Below are positions 46,527 to 53,234 of a stretch of DNA of 64,000 nucleotides, in pieces. The position numbers and the translations under genes are program-made. The stretch comes from Persicobacter psychrovividus (GTDB lineage Bacteria > Bacteroidota > Bacteroidia > Cytophagales > Cyclobacteriaceae), in assembly GCF_036492425.1 (NCBI RefSeq), contig NZ_AP025292.1, forward strand, positions 1,550,001 to 1,614,000, written 5' to 3'. The notes beneath the pieces were generated by a model. That model worked only from the letters and a program-made list of their open reading frames with translations, did no database searches and had not been told where the DNA came from. Within the stretch, counting starts at the first letter, position 1, and every line of letters starts with the position of its first letter.

Positions 46527-46621
46527 ACAAAAGGACATTTTCATTGATGATCGTCCATCGGGTTTGCCGAGGGTATTAGAGATGAAAACAAACGCATGAG
46601 GTTGACCCCATGCGTTTTTTT
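46527..46621 (+). ncRNA. Candidate small RNA ending in an intrinsic terminator
   Basis: Downstream of the promoter candidate there is about 95 nt without a reading frame. It contains a weak GGAC/GTCC pair (46533-46536 and 46553-46556) and a TCGG-GTTTG-CCGA hairpin (46558-46570). It ends at the strong hairpin AACGCATG/CATGCGTT with a T7 tail. The alternative is that the last hairpin only serves as terminator for the convergent gene at 46692, with nothing transcribed in between. Confidence 0.3.
46590..46621. terminator. Bidirectional terminator
   Basis: AACGCATG/CATGCGTT encloses a 10-nt loop. It is followed by T7 on the plus strand and a T-rich tail on the minus strand, 71 nt past the stop of the minus-strand gene at 46692. 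Confidence 0.7.
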
Positions 46622-46691
46622 ATGGGGTAGTTTGTGTCCTTTTCAAGGGTAAGGTCAATTTTTGGTTAATAATCCATGTTTCTTTTATTCA

Positions 46692-47417
46692 TTAACAGCC
46701 TCGGGAATAATACCATATATTTGGTAAGCCATTGCAGTCAACAATCTTCAACCATCCTTCTAATTCCTCAATGATATTTTCTTTTTCTGAAAGGTTTGTA
46801 ACGCAAGGGTGTTTTTTGTGAATGATTATCTTAACTTTTGTCCAAGTCCCATTTTTTTCATTCGTTAGCACAATTTGATTAGTTTCACCTTTCAAGTTTC
46901 TGATTATTCTTGAGTCGATATTTGGTTTTTCTCTTAGATTTAGACCATTGGCATAATAGCCCAATAGATTATCCATATTGGCCATAAGAAATGATTCCCA
47001 CCCGACTAATTTAAAGCCCAACGCTTCAATTTCACTCTGCTTCAACCACAGGTCTTGGTTTGAGTAACTAAATTTTACGAATTCCTTTTCTCTTTGAGAA
47101 TAGGGGATAGCCCAAATTTCATAACCTATTTCTTTGAAAAATTTTAAGTCAATCTGGTTTTCTGCTTTAGTCTGATGATTGATATGGTAAATTCTGTAAA
47201 AAGACTGATCTCCAACATTTTGGGCAACATTTCTTGTTATTCGCCCCACGACCTCACCGTTGGGGTTGTCATAAACATTAAAGCCTTCTTTTGGGGAATA
47301 TATACAGCAAATTTCTTGATTAAAACCCTGTGTAGGCAATATAAGCCCATTCTGAAATCCTTGTCCATAGGCTATATTTACCGACAAAAGAAAAACTGTG
47401 AAAAAGAATTTAGGCAT
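46692..47417 (-). CDS. Exported SH3-domain-like protein
   Basis: The 241 residues begin with a signal peptide (FFFTVFLLSVNIAYGQ). Two segments resemble bacterial SH3 domains: about 45-70 (EGFNVYDNPNGEVVGRI) and about 155-200 (YYANGLNLREKPNIDSRIIRNLKGE, then TWTKVKI). This suggests binding to cell wall or another envelope ligand. It lacks a lipobox. Cys residues near the N- and C-termini could pair. It is AT-rich compared with neighbours to the left and begins the accessory stretch. No function can be assigned. Confidence 0.65.
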   Translation of the reverse strand: MPKFFFTVFLLSVNIAYGQGFQNGLILPTQGFNQEICCIYSPKEGFNVYDNPNGEVVGRITRNVAQNVGDQSFYRIYHINHQTKAENQIDLKFFKEIGYEIWAIPYSQREKEFVKFSYSNQDLWLKQSEIEALGFKLVGWESFLMANMDNLLGYYANGLNLREKPNIDSRIIRNLKGETNQIVLTNEKNGTWTKVKIIIHKKHPCVTNLSEKENIIEELEGWLKIVDCNGLPNIWYYSRGC

Positions 47418-47476
47418 GGTTAGTTGCTTGGTTATTTATTTTCTTAAAAAAACTGTAAAATAAATGCTGTCCATAT

Positions 47477-48067
47477 TTATAAATATGGAAAGTTAAAGCG
47501 ATGGATCTTGCCGATTATTGTCAAATCTTTTGATTGCATCTTTATCATGTTATTTCTTATCTCCAAAGAGTATTTACCATGATAAATTGATTCTTTAATT
47601 ATTTTACCTGTTCCTGTTGGTTTAATTTTATTTTTGGAATCCTTATCTATATTGAACCTTGATATAATTAAACTGTCATTTCTAAATTCCCACCTACACC
47701 ATACCCCATGGGAATCAACACCAGGGAGTGTGACAATCCCATTACTACGAAAATCCATTGTTTCTAAACAATTGTCATATTCACTACTTAATTTTAAACC
47801 AGTTGAGTTAGGGGTCAACTCTTGTCTTTTATAGTACAAATTGTCTACACACCAACTGTTTTCGGTTAGCATTTCTAATTTTGAAGGAATCGCTAATATG
47901 ACAAGCGGAGTTACAATTGCAATTAGGATAATCGTGGTAAAAATTAATAGCCTTATTTCTAATGGTAGTTTTCCAATTAAAGGGAAATTGGTGGTGGATT
48001 TGTCAACCCTTGTTAATAAATTTTCATCAATTTGTTTTTCAATTTCTTCAAGTGATCTGGATTTCAT
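47477..48067 (-). CDS. Uncharacterised single-pass membrane protein
   Basis: This 196-residue protein has no recognised family. A cytoplasmic N-terminus (about 1-35) precedes one hydrophobic helix (about 38-60, IRLLIFTTIILIAIVTPLVIL). The extracytoplasmic part appears beta-rich and resembles a lipocalin-like domain (SWCVDNLYYKRQELTP, MDFRSNGIVTLPG, WEFRNDSLIISRF), where a strand order WxFxxDG-like repeats. This similarity is weak. Base composition is AT-rich, like the next genes to the right. Confidence 0.6.
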   Translation of the reverse strand: MKSRSLEEIEKQIDENLLTRVDKSTTNFPLIGKLPLEIRLLIFTTIILIAIVTPLVILAIPSKLEMLTENSWCVDNLYYKRQELTPNSTGLKLSSEYDNCLETMDFRSNGIVTLPGVDSHGVWCRWEFRNDSLIISRFNIDKDSKNKIKPTGTGKIIKESIYHGKYSLEIRNNMIKMQSKDLTIIGKIHRFNFPYL

Positions 48068-48105
48068 TCTGAATTTTAGATGGTTGTAAATTAGAAATGG
48101 TTTTT

Positions 48106-48197
48106 ATCAAATCGCCAAAGTAATCAGCACCGACCCACCAATATAGGCAAAGGCTTCGATGATTGCTGCTCCAATATTAGGCTGTTCCTGATTGATA
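48106..48197 (-). repeat. Duplicate of the 3' end of the DUF350 gene
   Basis: These 92 bp match 50326-50417 at 89 positions; the differences are at 48126, 48133 and 48170. They include the last 29 codons and stop of the DUF350 protein, reading on the minus strand INQEQPNIGAAIIEAFAYIG and so on. The match ends abruptly at the junction with the IS remnant. Confidence 0.9.
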
Positions 48198-48380
48198 GCC
48201 TTACTCCCTTTTTCAAAAACACTCGATGCATTCTCCAAAAAAAAGTTGTTTCCATTGGCCAATCTGTGCAGGACTGATTTCATATTTCTGACAAAGTTCC
48301 GCTATGCTTTGTTGTTCTTTGATCGCTTCAAGTGCTACCTTGGCTTTAAACTTGGGGCTAAATTTTCTTCTGCTTATCAT
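48198..48380 (-). pseudogene. IS3-family transposase orfA remnant (frameshifted, truncated)
   Basis: On the minus strand from ATG 48380 the product begins MISRRKFSPKFKAKVALEA and continues KEQQSIAELCQKYEISPAQI, the helix-turn-helix orfA pattern of IS3-family elements. A run of eight A (48237-48244) shifts the frame. With one base removed it continues QLFLENASSVFEKGSK, the expected orfA continuation. It then stops at the junction with the DUF350-tail duplicate. No orfB, inverted ends or target duplications were found nearby, so this is a dead fragment. With the shift corrected, the frame runs on into the DUF350 tail. Confidence 0.85.
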
Positions 48381-48470
48381 TGATTTACAAGTTAGTATAT
48401 TATTTTAACTTGCTGTCTGAATTGTTGGGGTAATTATACTGAATGTAATCTTAAAATTCAAGTTGTTGAT

Positions 48471-49436
48471 TTAACTACCCGCACAATAGAGCCCCATTAA
48501 TTCTGTTACTTCATCACCATACCTTGAAGAAAATTCTAAGCTTTCCGCTCGCTCCAAATCTTCACAAACCTTTTCTTTTTCATCCATTTCCAGATAGATT
48601 AATGCCCTGTTTTTATATGCATAGGAGTTTTCAGGATATAATGAAATAGAATGTTGAACATCCTCAAATGCCTTTTGAATTTCTCCTAATTTAAGTAAAC
48701 AAAAAGCTCTGTTGTTAAAAGCTAAAGCCTTGAAAACGCTATGATTTTTTTTCGATTCAATCTCAACTAATTTGTCAAAATTATGAAATGCATTTAAATA
48801 GTCCTGTTTATCTAAGTAATAAAATCCTCGCATATCATAAGCGTCTGCATTATTGGGATCATCTTTTATTAGATCATTTAGGGTTAACAATGCGTCGTTA
48901 TTTTTTTCTTGTGAAAATAGAACTTTTGCCTTTAGTATTTTTGCATCACGATTGTTTGATTTCACCAAGAGCACTTTATCTATTTCAGAAGATGCTTCCT
49001 CGAATGATTCTATTTTTATGAAATACCTTATTTTTGTTAATATAAGTTCAATAGCTTCATTTTGAGTTAGTTTTTTGTTACTGAGTGCTTTATCGAAATC
49101 CTCCAAGATGCCGTCTTTAGTCCCTTTATTTACGGAGCCAAGCATAAGTGCCCTGTAACCATATTGAGGCAAATAGTCAGGGTTTAGCGAAATCGATTTG
49201 TTTATATTTTTAATGGCATTATCAGCTTGTCCCAAATTGAATTGCGACCTGCCTTTAATTAGATATAAAAAATTGTCGGCTGGGTATATTTTTAATAAAG
49301 AGTCAGATAATATTACCGCTTCTTTAAACTTCAAATCATTGAATGTCGATTGAAGTTTTTGGATAGATTGATCTGGTGCGAAGGGGCTTAAACATGAGGT
49401 TAGTGTTATTAGAAAAGCGAGTTTGAAAAATTTCAT
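48471..49436 (-). CDS. TPR-repeat lipoprotein
   Basis: This 321-residue exported protein has a lipoprotein signal (LAFLITLTSCLSP; the lipidated Cys is in LTSC, near residue 15). The mature part is built from about seven tetratricopeptide repeats, such as DNFLYLIKGRSQFNLGQADNAIKNI, NADAYDMRGFYYLDKQDYLNAFHNF and NSYAYKNRALIYLEMDEKEKVCEDL. It is likely a protein-interaction scaffold anchored to a membrane. It lies between the IS remnant and another lineage-specific gene, in AT-rich DNA, so acquisition by transfer is plausible. Confidence 0.85.
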   Translation of the reverse strand: MKFFKLAFLITLTSCLSPFAPDQSIQKLQSTFNDLKFKEAVILSDSLLKIYPADNFLYLIKGRSQFNLGQADNAIKNINKSISLNPDYLPQYGYRALMLGSVNKGTKDGILEDFDKALSNKKLTQNEAIELILTKIRYFIKIESFEEASSEIDKVLLVKSNNRDAKILKAKVLFSQEKNNDALLTLNDLIKDDPNNADAYDMRGFYYLDKQDYLNAFHNFDKLVEIESKKNHSVFKALAFNNRAFCLLKLGEIQKAFEDVQHSISLYPENSYAYKNRALIYLEMDEKEKVCEDLERAESLEFSSRYGDEVTELMGLYCAGS

Positions 49437-49526
49437 TGTAATTGTATAGGTTAATTATTGTTGTTGTTTCAATAGTGAATTGAGTTTAATTGTGATGTAT
49501 TTATTCTTTATGGACAATCAGTAAAT

Positions 49527-49946
49527 CTATTCTGCCATACTAATAAAGTGATCAATTATTTTTCTTTTATGCTCTATGAATTTTATAAACCAATAGGCAG
49601 AAATAATTAATAAAAGAATACCAAATATAAATGTTGGGTAGTCAACAGATTTAAATATCAAGACTATAGAGGAAATCAAGGTTATCAATTTGCCTAAAAT
49701 TTCTATATATCCCCTTTTACGAATATTTATATTCAATAATATCTTGTCATCCTCTATTCTTCCCGATATTATATAAAGTAGAGCACTATTTCTTCTTTTT
49801 CTATTCACTGATAAACTAAATGCATCAAATTTAATTTCCCCTGTATATGGCTTGTTAGAGGGTCCGAAAATAGACTCTTCGTTATCAATATTTTGAAGTA
49901 AGTTGCTTGCGAACTTATCCTTATCTGATATTTTAATCTCTGTCAT
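49527..49946 (-). CDS. Uncharacterised membrane protein with two C-terminal helices
   Basis: No family is recognised. The 139 residues have a hydrophilic N-terminal half with a beta-like part (YTGEIKFDAFSLSVNRKRRNSALLYIISGRI). Two hydrophobic helices follow (about 82-98 and 106-122, LGKLITLISSIVLIF and FIFGILLLIISAYWF), then a short basic tail. The arrangement recalls small bacterial PH-like or immunity-type membrane proteins, but no claim is made. Strong AT bias. Confidence 0.55.
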   Translation of the reverse strand: MTEIKISDKDKFASNLLQNIDNEESIFGPSNKPYTGEIKFDAFSLSVNRKRRNSALLYIISGRIEDDKILLNINIRKRGYIEILGKLITLISSIVLIFKSVDYPTFIFGILLLIISAYWFIKFIEHKRKIIDHFISMAE

Positions 49947-50259
49947 CTAATTTAGGAAGTTTTAAAAACGTGTTTAATCATCAATCACCTGATGATCACT
50001 GTCATCTCCAAACTTTACAAGGGTAGAATAGTGATCACATCTGCAATCGGTGACAATTTTCCTCGGTATTTGGTTAGGTCTTGATTTTTTGATAAACAGG
50101 AGCTTTGATGCTAAATCGGATATTAGCATTGTTAGGAGGTAATAAAATTTTTGAAAATCGATCTTGATTTTCTGTGTTGGTATTTGCTTGATAGGCTGCT
50201 TTACAGTTTTTTATTGAAGTTCTGCCAACTATATTTAGGACGATACAAATCCTCTAATA
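49947..50259. other. AT-rich gap with a possible decayed coding fragment
   Basis: On the minus strand 49974-50210 is open for 78 codons and reads sensibly (including SKLLFIKKSRPNQIPRKIVT and DHYSTLVKFGDDSDHQVIDD before the stop). It has an in-frame stop at its upstream end and no good start codon, so it may be the 3' end of a lost gene. Nothing else was recognised. Confidence 0.3.
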
Positions 50260-50292
50260 CTCAAAAGACCCTCCCAGCAATAACTGAGAGGC
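50260..50292 (-). terminator. Terminator of the DUF350 gene
   Basis: On the minus strand CCTCTCAG/CTGGGAGG (one G-T pair) with a 6-nt loop is followed by GTCTTTT, 35 nt past the stop codon. Confidence 0.5.
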
Positions 50293-50326
50293 TTTTCATA
50301 ATTTTTAATCTATTTCAATCAGCTCA

Positions 50327-51178
50327 TCAAATCGCCAAAGTAATCAACACCGAACCACCAATATAGGCAAAGGCTTCGATGATTGCTGCCCCAATATTAG
50401 GCTGTTCCTGATTGATAATTTCGTCGGTAAGGTTTTGGCCAGGCAGTAGAATTTTGTCGGTGACTAATCGGCATAATGGCAGGAATAGCAGGCCGAGAAT
50501 CACTTCGTAAGAAATGATGATTGCCGCGGTTTCCCAACCTTCAAAAGGGTGCATAATTGCGGCACGCAAAACATTGGCAATTCCGATTAAAGCCCCTGCT
50601 TTTCCGATGCCTACGGCAACATTGCTCTTGGCCAAATGTTCGTCAGTGTCGTAGGGGAGGATGGCGTTGTAAACCAAGCCTGTGATGATGAAAATCACCT
50701 GCCCGAACAGCCAGAAGCCTATGGCTGAAGGAATGCCATAACCTGTGTATAGTCCTGCATAAATAATCAATCCGCTTCCTGTAGCCGTTGCACCTTCAAC
50801 GAGTCCGACTCCGGCATTTTGTTTGTCGCAAATTTCAGCACGTATTTTAAACTTTCGCAGGATCAGCTTGTCGGCAATCAGCAAGGAGATATTCAGTAAA
50901 ATAATACCGATGATTCCGTAAAGGAGTACACTCAATAAGTCGGCAACTAAGCCAAGGGAATCTCCCGTCATGGCGCCAGCAATGGCCAGTAATAAACCAA
51001 TGTAATAACCCGTATTGGAAAGGGCAAAAGCAAGGTTGTCTTTAATGACCAGCTCCTCATTGACCTTGATGGAAGGATTGAGGAGTTGATAAACTATTTT
51101 CCCGATAAAAAAAAGCAGGAAACAGCTGAACAGATAAGCGATAGTGAGCAATAGGCTCTGTCCAATTTCTATAAGCAT
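50327..51178 (-). CDS. DUF350 family membrane protein (two DUF350 domains)
   Basis: The 283-residue protein has about eight hydrophobic segments arranged as two DUF350 units. Each has the pattern of a helix pair around NLAFALSNTGYYIGLLLAIAG (about 50-70) and NVAVGIGKAGALIGIANVL (about 187-205). DUF350 proteins (E. coli YjfL type) recur in operons with PspA-like, DUF4178 and polyamine-synthase-like genes linked to membrane stress; their activity is not known. Here it is downstream of a lipoprotein and a DUF4178 protein on the same strand, separated by 253 bp rich in palindromes. Its last 92 bp are duplicated at 48106-48197. Confidence 0.8.
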   Translation of the reverse strand: MLIEIGQSLLLTIAYLFSCFLLFFIGKIVYQLLNPSIKVNEELVIKDNLAFALSNTGYYIGLLLAIAGAMTGDSLGLVADLLSVLLYGIIGIILLNISLLIADKLILRKFKIRAEICDKQNAGVGLVEGATATGSGLIIYAGLYTGYGIPSAIGFWLFGQVIFIITGLVYNAILPYDTDEHLAKSNVAVGIGKAGALIGIANVLRAAIMHPFEGWETAAIIISYEVILGLLFLPLCRLVTDKILLPGQNLTDEIINQEQPNIGAAIIEAFAYIGGSVLITLAI

Positions 51179-51219
51179 GATATTCTTTTTTTAGGTCAAT
51201 GATCTGATATTTTGTAGGG

Positions 51220-51235
51220 GCGTTGCATGCAACGC
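51220..51235. repeat. Perfect 16-bp palindrome GCGTTGCATGCAACGC
   Basis: The first of five unrelated palindromes between the lipoprotein gene and the DUF350 gene; a gap-free perfect dyad. Confidence 0.8.
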
Positions 51236-51255
51236 TTTACAATTTTCTCCTGGTT

Positions 51256-51270
51256 CAAGCGGGTCGCTTG
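51256..51270. repeat. Palindrome CAAGCG-GGT-CGCTTG
   Basis: Second palindrome of the cluster; 6-bp perfect arms with a 3-nt centre. Confidence 0.75.
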
Positions 51271-51291
51271 GATCAGGGTTTGGTACTTAAA

Positions 51292-51322
51292 TTTTAGTTC
51301 AGGCAAGGCGCTTGAACTAAAA
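51292..51322. repeat. Inverted repeat TTTTAGTTCA/TGAACTAAAA
   Basis: Third palindrome of the cluster; 10-bp perfect arms with an 11-nt GC-rich loop that can pair further. Confidence 0.8.
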
Positions 51323-51337
51323 ATGTAATTGGTGAGA

Positions 51338-51351
51338 CGTAATTAATTACG
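51338..51351. repeat. Perfect 14-bp palindrome CGTAATTAATTACG
   Basis: Fourth palindrome of the cluster, gap-free. Confidence 0.75.
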
Positions 51352-51372
51352 CCTTTACGGGATCTTCATCAG

Positions 51373-51399
51373 CTATCACGAGAGCGACTCTCGCGATAG
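51373..51399. repeat. Dispersed copy of the array palindrome
   Basis: CTATCACGAGAG-CGA-CTCTCGCGATAG has 12-bp arms with one mismatch. It has the same sequence as the core of the units at 32.5-34.8 kb, which carry ATCACGAGAG-GGA-CTCTCGCGATAG. It is a single copy without the rest of the unit, 32 bp past the stop of the lipoprotein gene, so it could also act as a weak terminator there. Confidence 0.85.
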
Positions 51400-51431
51400 T
51401 CTTGATGCCCGTACAATGTCAAAATTTAAAA

Positions 51432-52202
51432 CTACTTTCCGAATCCACCACCTCGGCTTCTGTAAGAAGAAGAGGAACTGCTGCGGCTACGACTTCCCCA
51501 GCCAGAGCTTTTGCTGCTGCGTGAAGAGCTTCGGCTGCTACGGCTTTGTACCCTGGACTTAAAAGCACTGCTTTTCGACCATTTTGAATTTGAGCGGGTA
51601 TTTTTATCGGCATAAGTGCCGTAATAACTTCGTCCTGAGGAGGGGTTCACGGGGCCGTAATAATCCCGACCTCTGCTGCGGTAATTACTGTAATAATCGT
51701 TGTAATAGGAGCGGCGGATTGGGTGGGACATCAGGTTGAACATCGAGCTCATGAAAGCGTATCGCCCGTAAAATTCCCAGAAGCTGCTGCCTCCACGGTC
51801 TACCCAATGCCCGTATTGTGAATTACCCACATAATTGGAGTAGCCTGCTGGCACAACGGATTTATTGAGTTTGCCTTCTTTTTTGGCGGCAATTTCCATT
51901 CCCATAGCATCTTCATACTGGTGGAAAGTGCGTTGAGAAACTTCGGCCCAAGGGGTGATCTCTGATTTGGGTACGCCATCTTCCTCAATCACGACTTTAT
52001 ACTGCTGTTTATAAGTCGTGAAAAAAGTCCCGTCCGCATCCATATCATATAAAATGATGGTGAAGTTGGGGTATTTGTCAAGTCGTTTGACCAGTTCGTC
52101 CAGAGGTGTTTTGTAACGGTGCGAACTGCCGCAGGCACTGAGCAGCACCATCGCCAGGGCGCATAGCAAAAAAGATATTGGTCGGTTGAAAAAGTTAGTC
52201 AT
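51432..52202 (-). CDS. Lipoprotein with Ser/Arg/Gly-rich C-terminal tail
   Basis: I start it at ATG 52202 (256 residues) because the product then begins with a normal lipoprotein signal, ISFLLCALAMVLLSACGSS. The start codon also overlaps the stop region of the upstream DUF4178 gene by 8 nt. Mature residues 25-125 are folded-looking (FTIILYDMDADGTFFTTYKQQYKVVIEEDG, EVSQRTFHQYEDAMGMEI). The region after about 135 is Tyr/Ser/Arg/Gly-rich, ending in a low-complexity run of SRSSRSSS type and GGGFGK. The role is unknown. Its partners DUF4178 and DUF350 suggest a place in an envelope-stress module. Confidence 0.75.
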   Translation of the reverse strand: MTNFFNRPISFLLCALAMVLLSACGSSHRYKTPLDELVKRLDKYPNFTIILYDMDADGTFFTTYKQQYKVVIEEDGVPKSEITPWAEVSQRTFHQYEDAMGMEIAAKKEGKLNKSVVPAGYSNYVGNSQYGHWVDRGGSSFWEFYGRYAFMSSMFNLMSHPIRRSYYNDYYSNYRSRGRDYYGPVNPSSGRSYYGTYADKNTRSNSKWSKSSAFKSRVQSRSSRSSSRSSKSSGWGSRSRSSSSSSYRSRGGGFGK

Positions 52203-52758
52203 TCGTTTTTGGCAGTATGTTCGAAATTTCAAATGGTTTCACAGGTCGCCCAACGGAAGCTTCAAATTCCCGTTCATCCCATTGGCTAACAGCAATAAGC
52301 TTTTGCTCGTCTTTGGTGTAATATTCCCACTCAATGAATTCCGCCCAGGCATCATCATATTTGTCCTCCACGGCCATGTCTTTACTGTATCCTGCGGAAT
52401 CGGTATCGAGGAAATAAGTATCGCCTTCAAAAACGATTTTATTGGGGCCTGTTTTATGTTGCACAATATAGTCAGGCAGATCCTCATCGAGTGTTCGGAT
52501 TTTTACGGATCTGCTGATACTTAAATCGAGCCCATCATTGGCGTCCACATGGAGGTAGAGGGAGTCGGTACCATCAAAAATTTTGAATTCTTTGGTGAAA
52601 TATTCACTGCCCCAGTCGTACTCCCAGCCTTGCACAACTTCCCAGGTCTTTAAATCATAATCAAACATAAAACCAACCTGTAAGTCGGTGACCTGAATAT
52701 TGGAGGGGTCATAATCAGGGGTGTTGTCCTTCTTCTTGAAGAAATCAAAAATACCCAT
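52195..52758 (-). CDS. DUF4178 family protein
   Basis: I prefer ATG 52758 (187 residues, beginning MGIFDFFKKKDN) over the longer frame from 52797. The body is a beta-rich DUF4178 domain: VTDLQVGFMFDYDLKTWEVVQGWEYDWG, EFKIFDGTDSLYLHVDAND, then FEGDTYFLDTDSAGYSKD and FIEWEYYTKDEQKLIAVSQWDEREFEASVG. DUF4178 proteins recur with DUF350 proteins, PspA-like proteins and polyamine-synthase-like enzymes; the biochemical role is not established. It is first in a minus-strand operon with the lipoprotein gene (8-nt overlap) and probably the DUF350 gene. Confidence 0.78.
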   Translation of the reverse strand: MGIFDFFKKKDNTPDYDPSNIQVTDLQVGFMFDYDLKTWEVVQGWEYDWGSEYFTKEFKIFDGTDSLYLHVDANDGLDLSISRSVKIRTLDEDLPDYIVQHKTGPNKIVFEGDTYFLDTDSAGYSKDMAVEDKYDDAWAEFIEWEYYTKDEQKLIAVSQWDEREFEASVGRPVKPFEISNILPKTND

Positions 52759-52797
52759 ATCGTTATTATTTTTTTGTGATCGTCTTTTCTCAAACAT

Positions 52798-53234
52798 AAC
52801 TAAAATTTGGAGAAAATACCCTGATTTAATTCAATATACGATACAATAAGCGGACTTACCGCTGCCTGCAAACACCTTAGCTTTGTCGGTTTCCATCCTA
52901 TTATCATCTGATCTCCCAGTAAAATGGGAGAAAATCCTGTGAATTTGAGTTAAATGTGAAAATTCTGATAAATAAATTCAGAAAATTTAGCCTAATTTAA
53001 GTGCTTTTGGTGTAAGTTTTTTATGGTTTTTTAATTAAAAACGTAAATTTGTTTAAAATCCAACAAAATATTATCCGCCATATATATGCTGTAAAAAGGA
53101 TATTTTAAATTAGATAAGTTCATTTTCGTCATTTTTTTGGCGTTTCTGCACGTGTAAGTAAGGTGGGGTAAATGTGAGTTTTATTATTTTTTATTTCATT
53201 ATTTTTGAAAAAACAACATAAACAACCTAATCGT
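52798..53234. other. Divergent AT-rich promoter region
   Basis: These 437 bp lie between the DUF4178 operon and the repeat-built lipoprotein gene. A TAAATTTG octamer at 53044-53051 matches the -7 consensus on the plus strand, but no -33 partner is at the right spacing and the leader would be long. Nothing else is seen. Confidence 0.4.

Larger units (their letters stand above)
48068..48470. other. Gap holding an IS remnant fused to a gene-tail duplicate
   Basis: This 403-bp stretch holds the 92-bp duplicate of the DUF350 gene tail (48106-48197) and the IS3-type orfA remnant (48198-48380). The last 90 bp show nothing. Confidence 0.7.

Noticed and set aside
48192-48383. A 63-codon plus-strand frame
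   Set aside because: It is the antisense shadow of the IS3 orfA remnant, which matches a known protein pattern.
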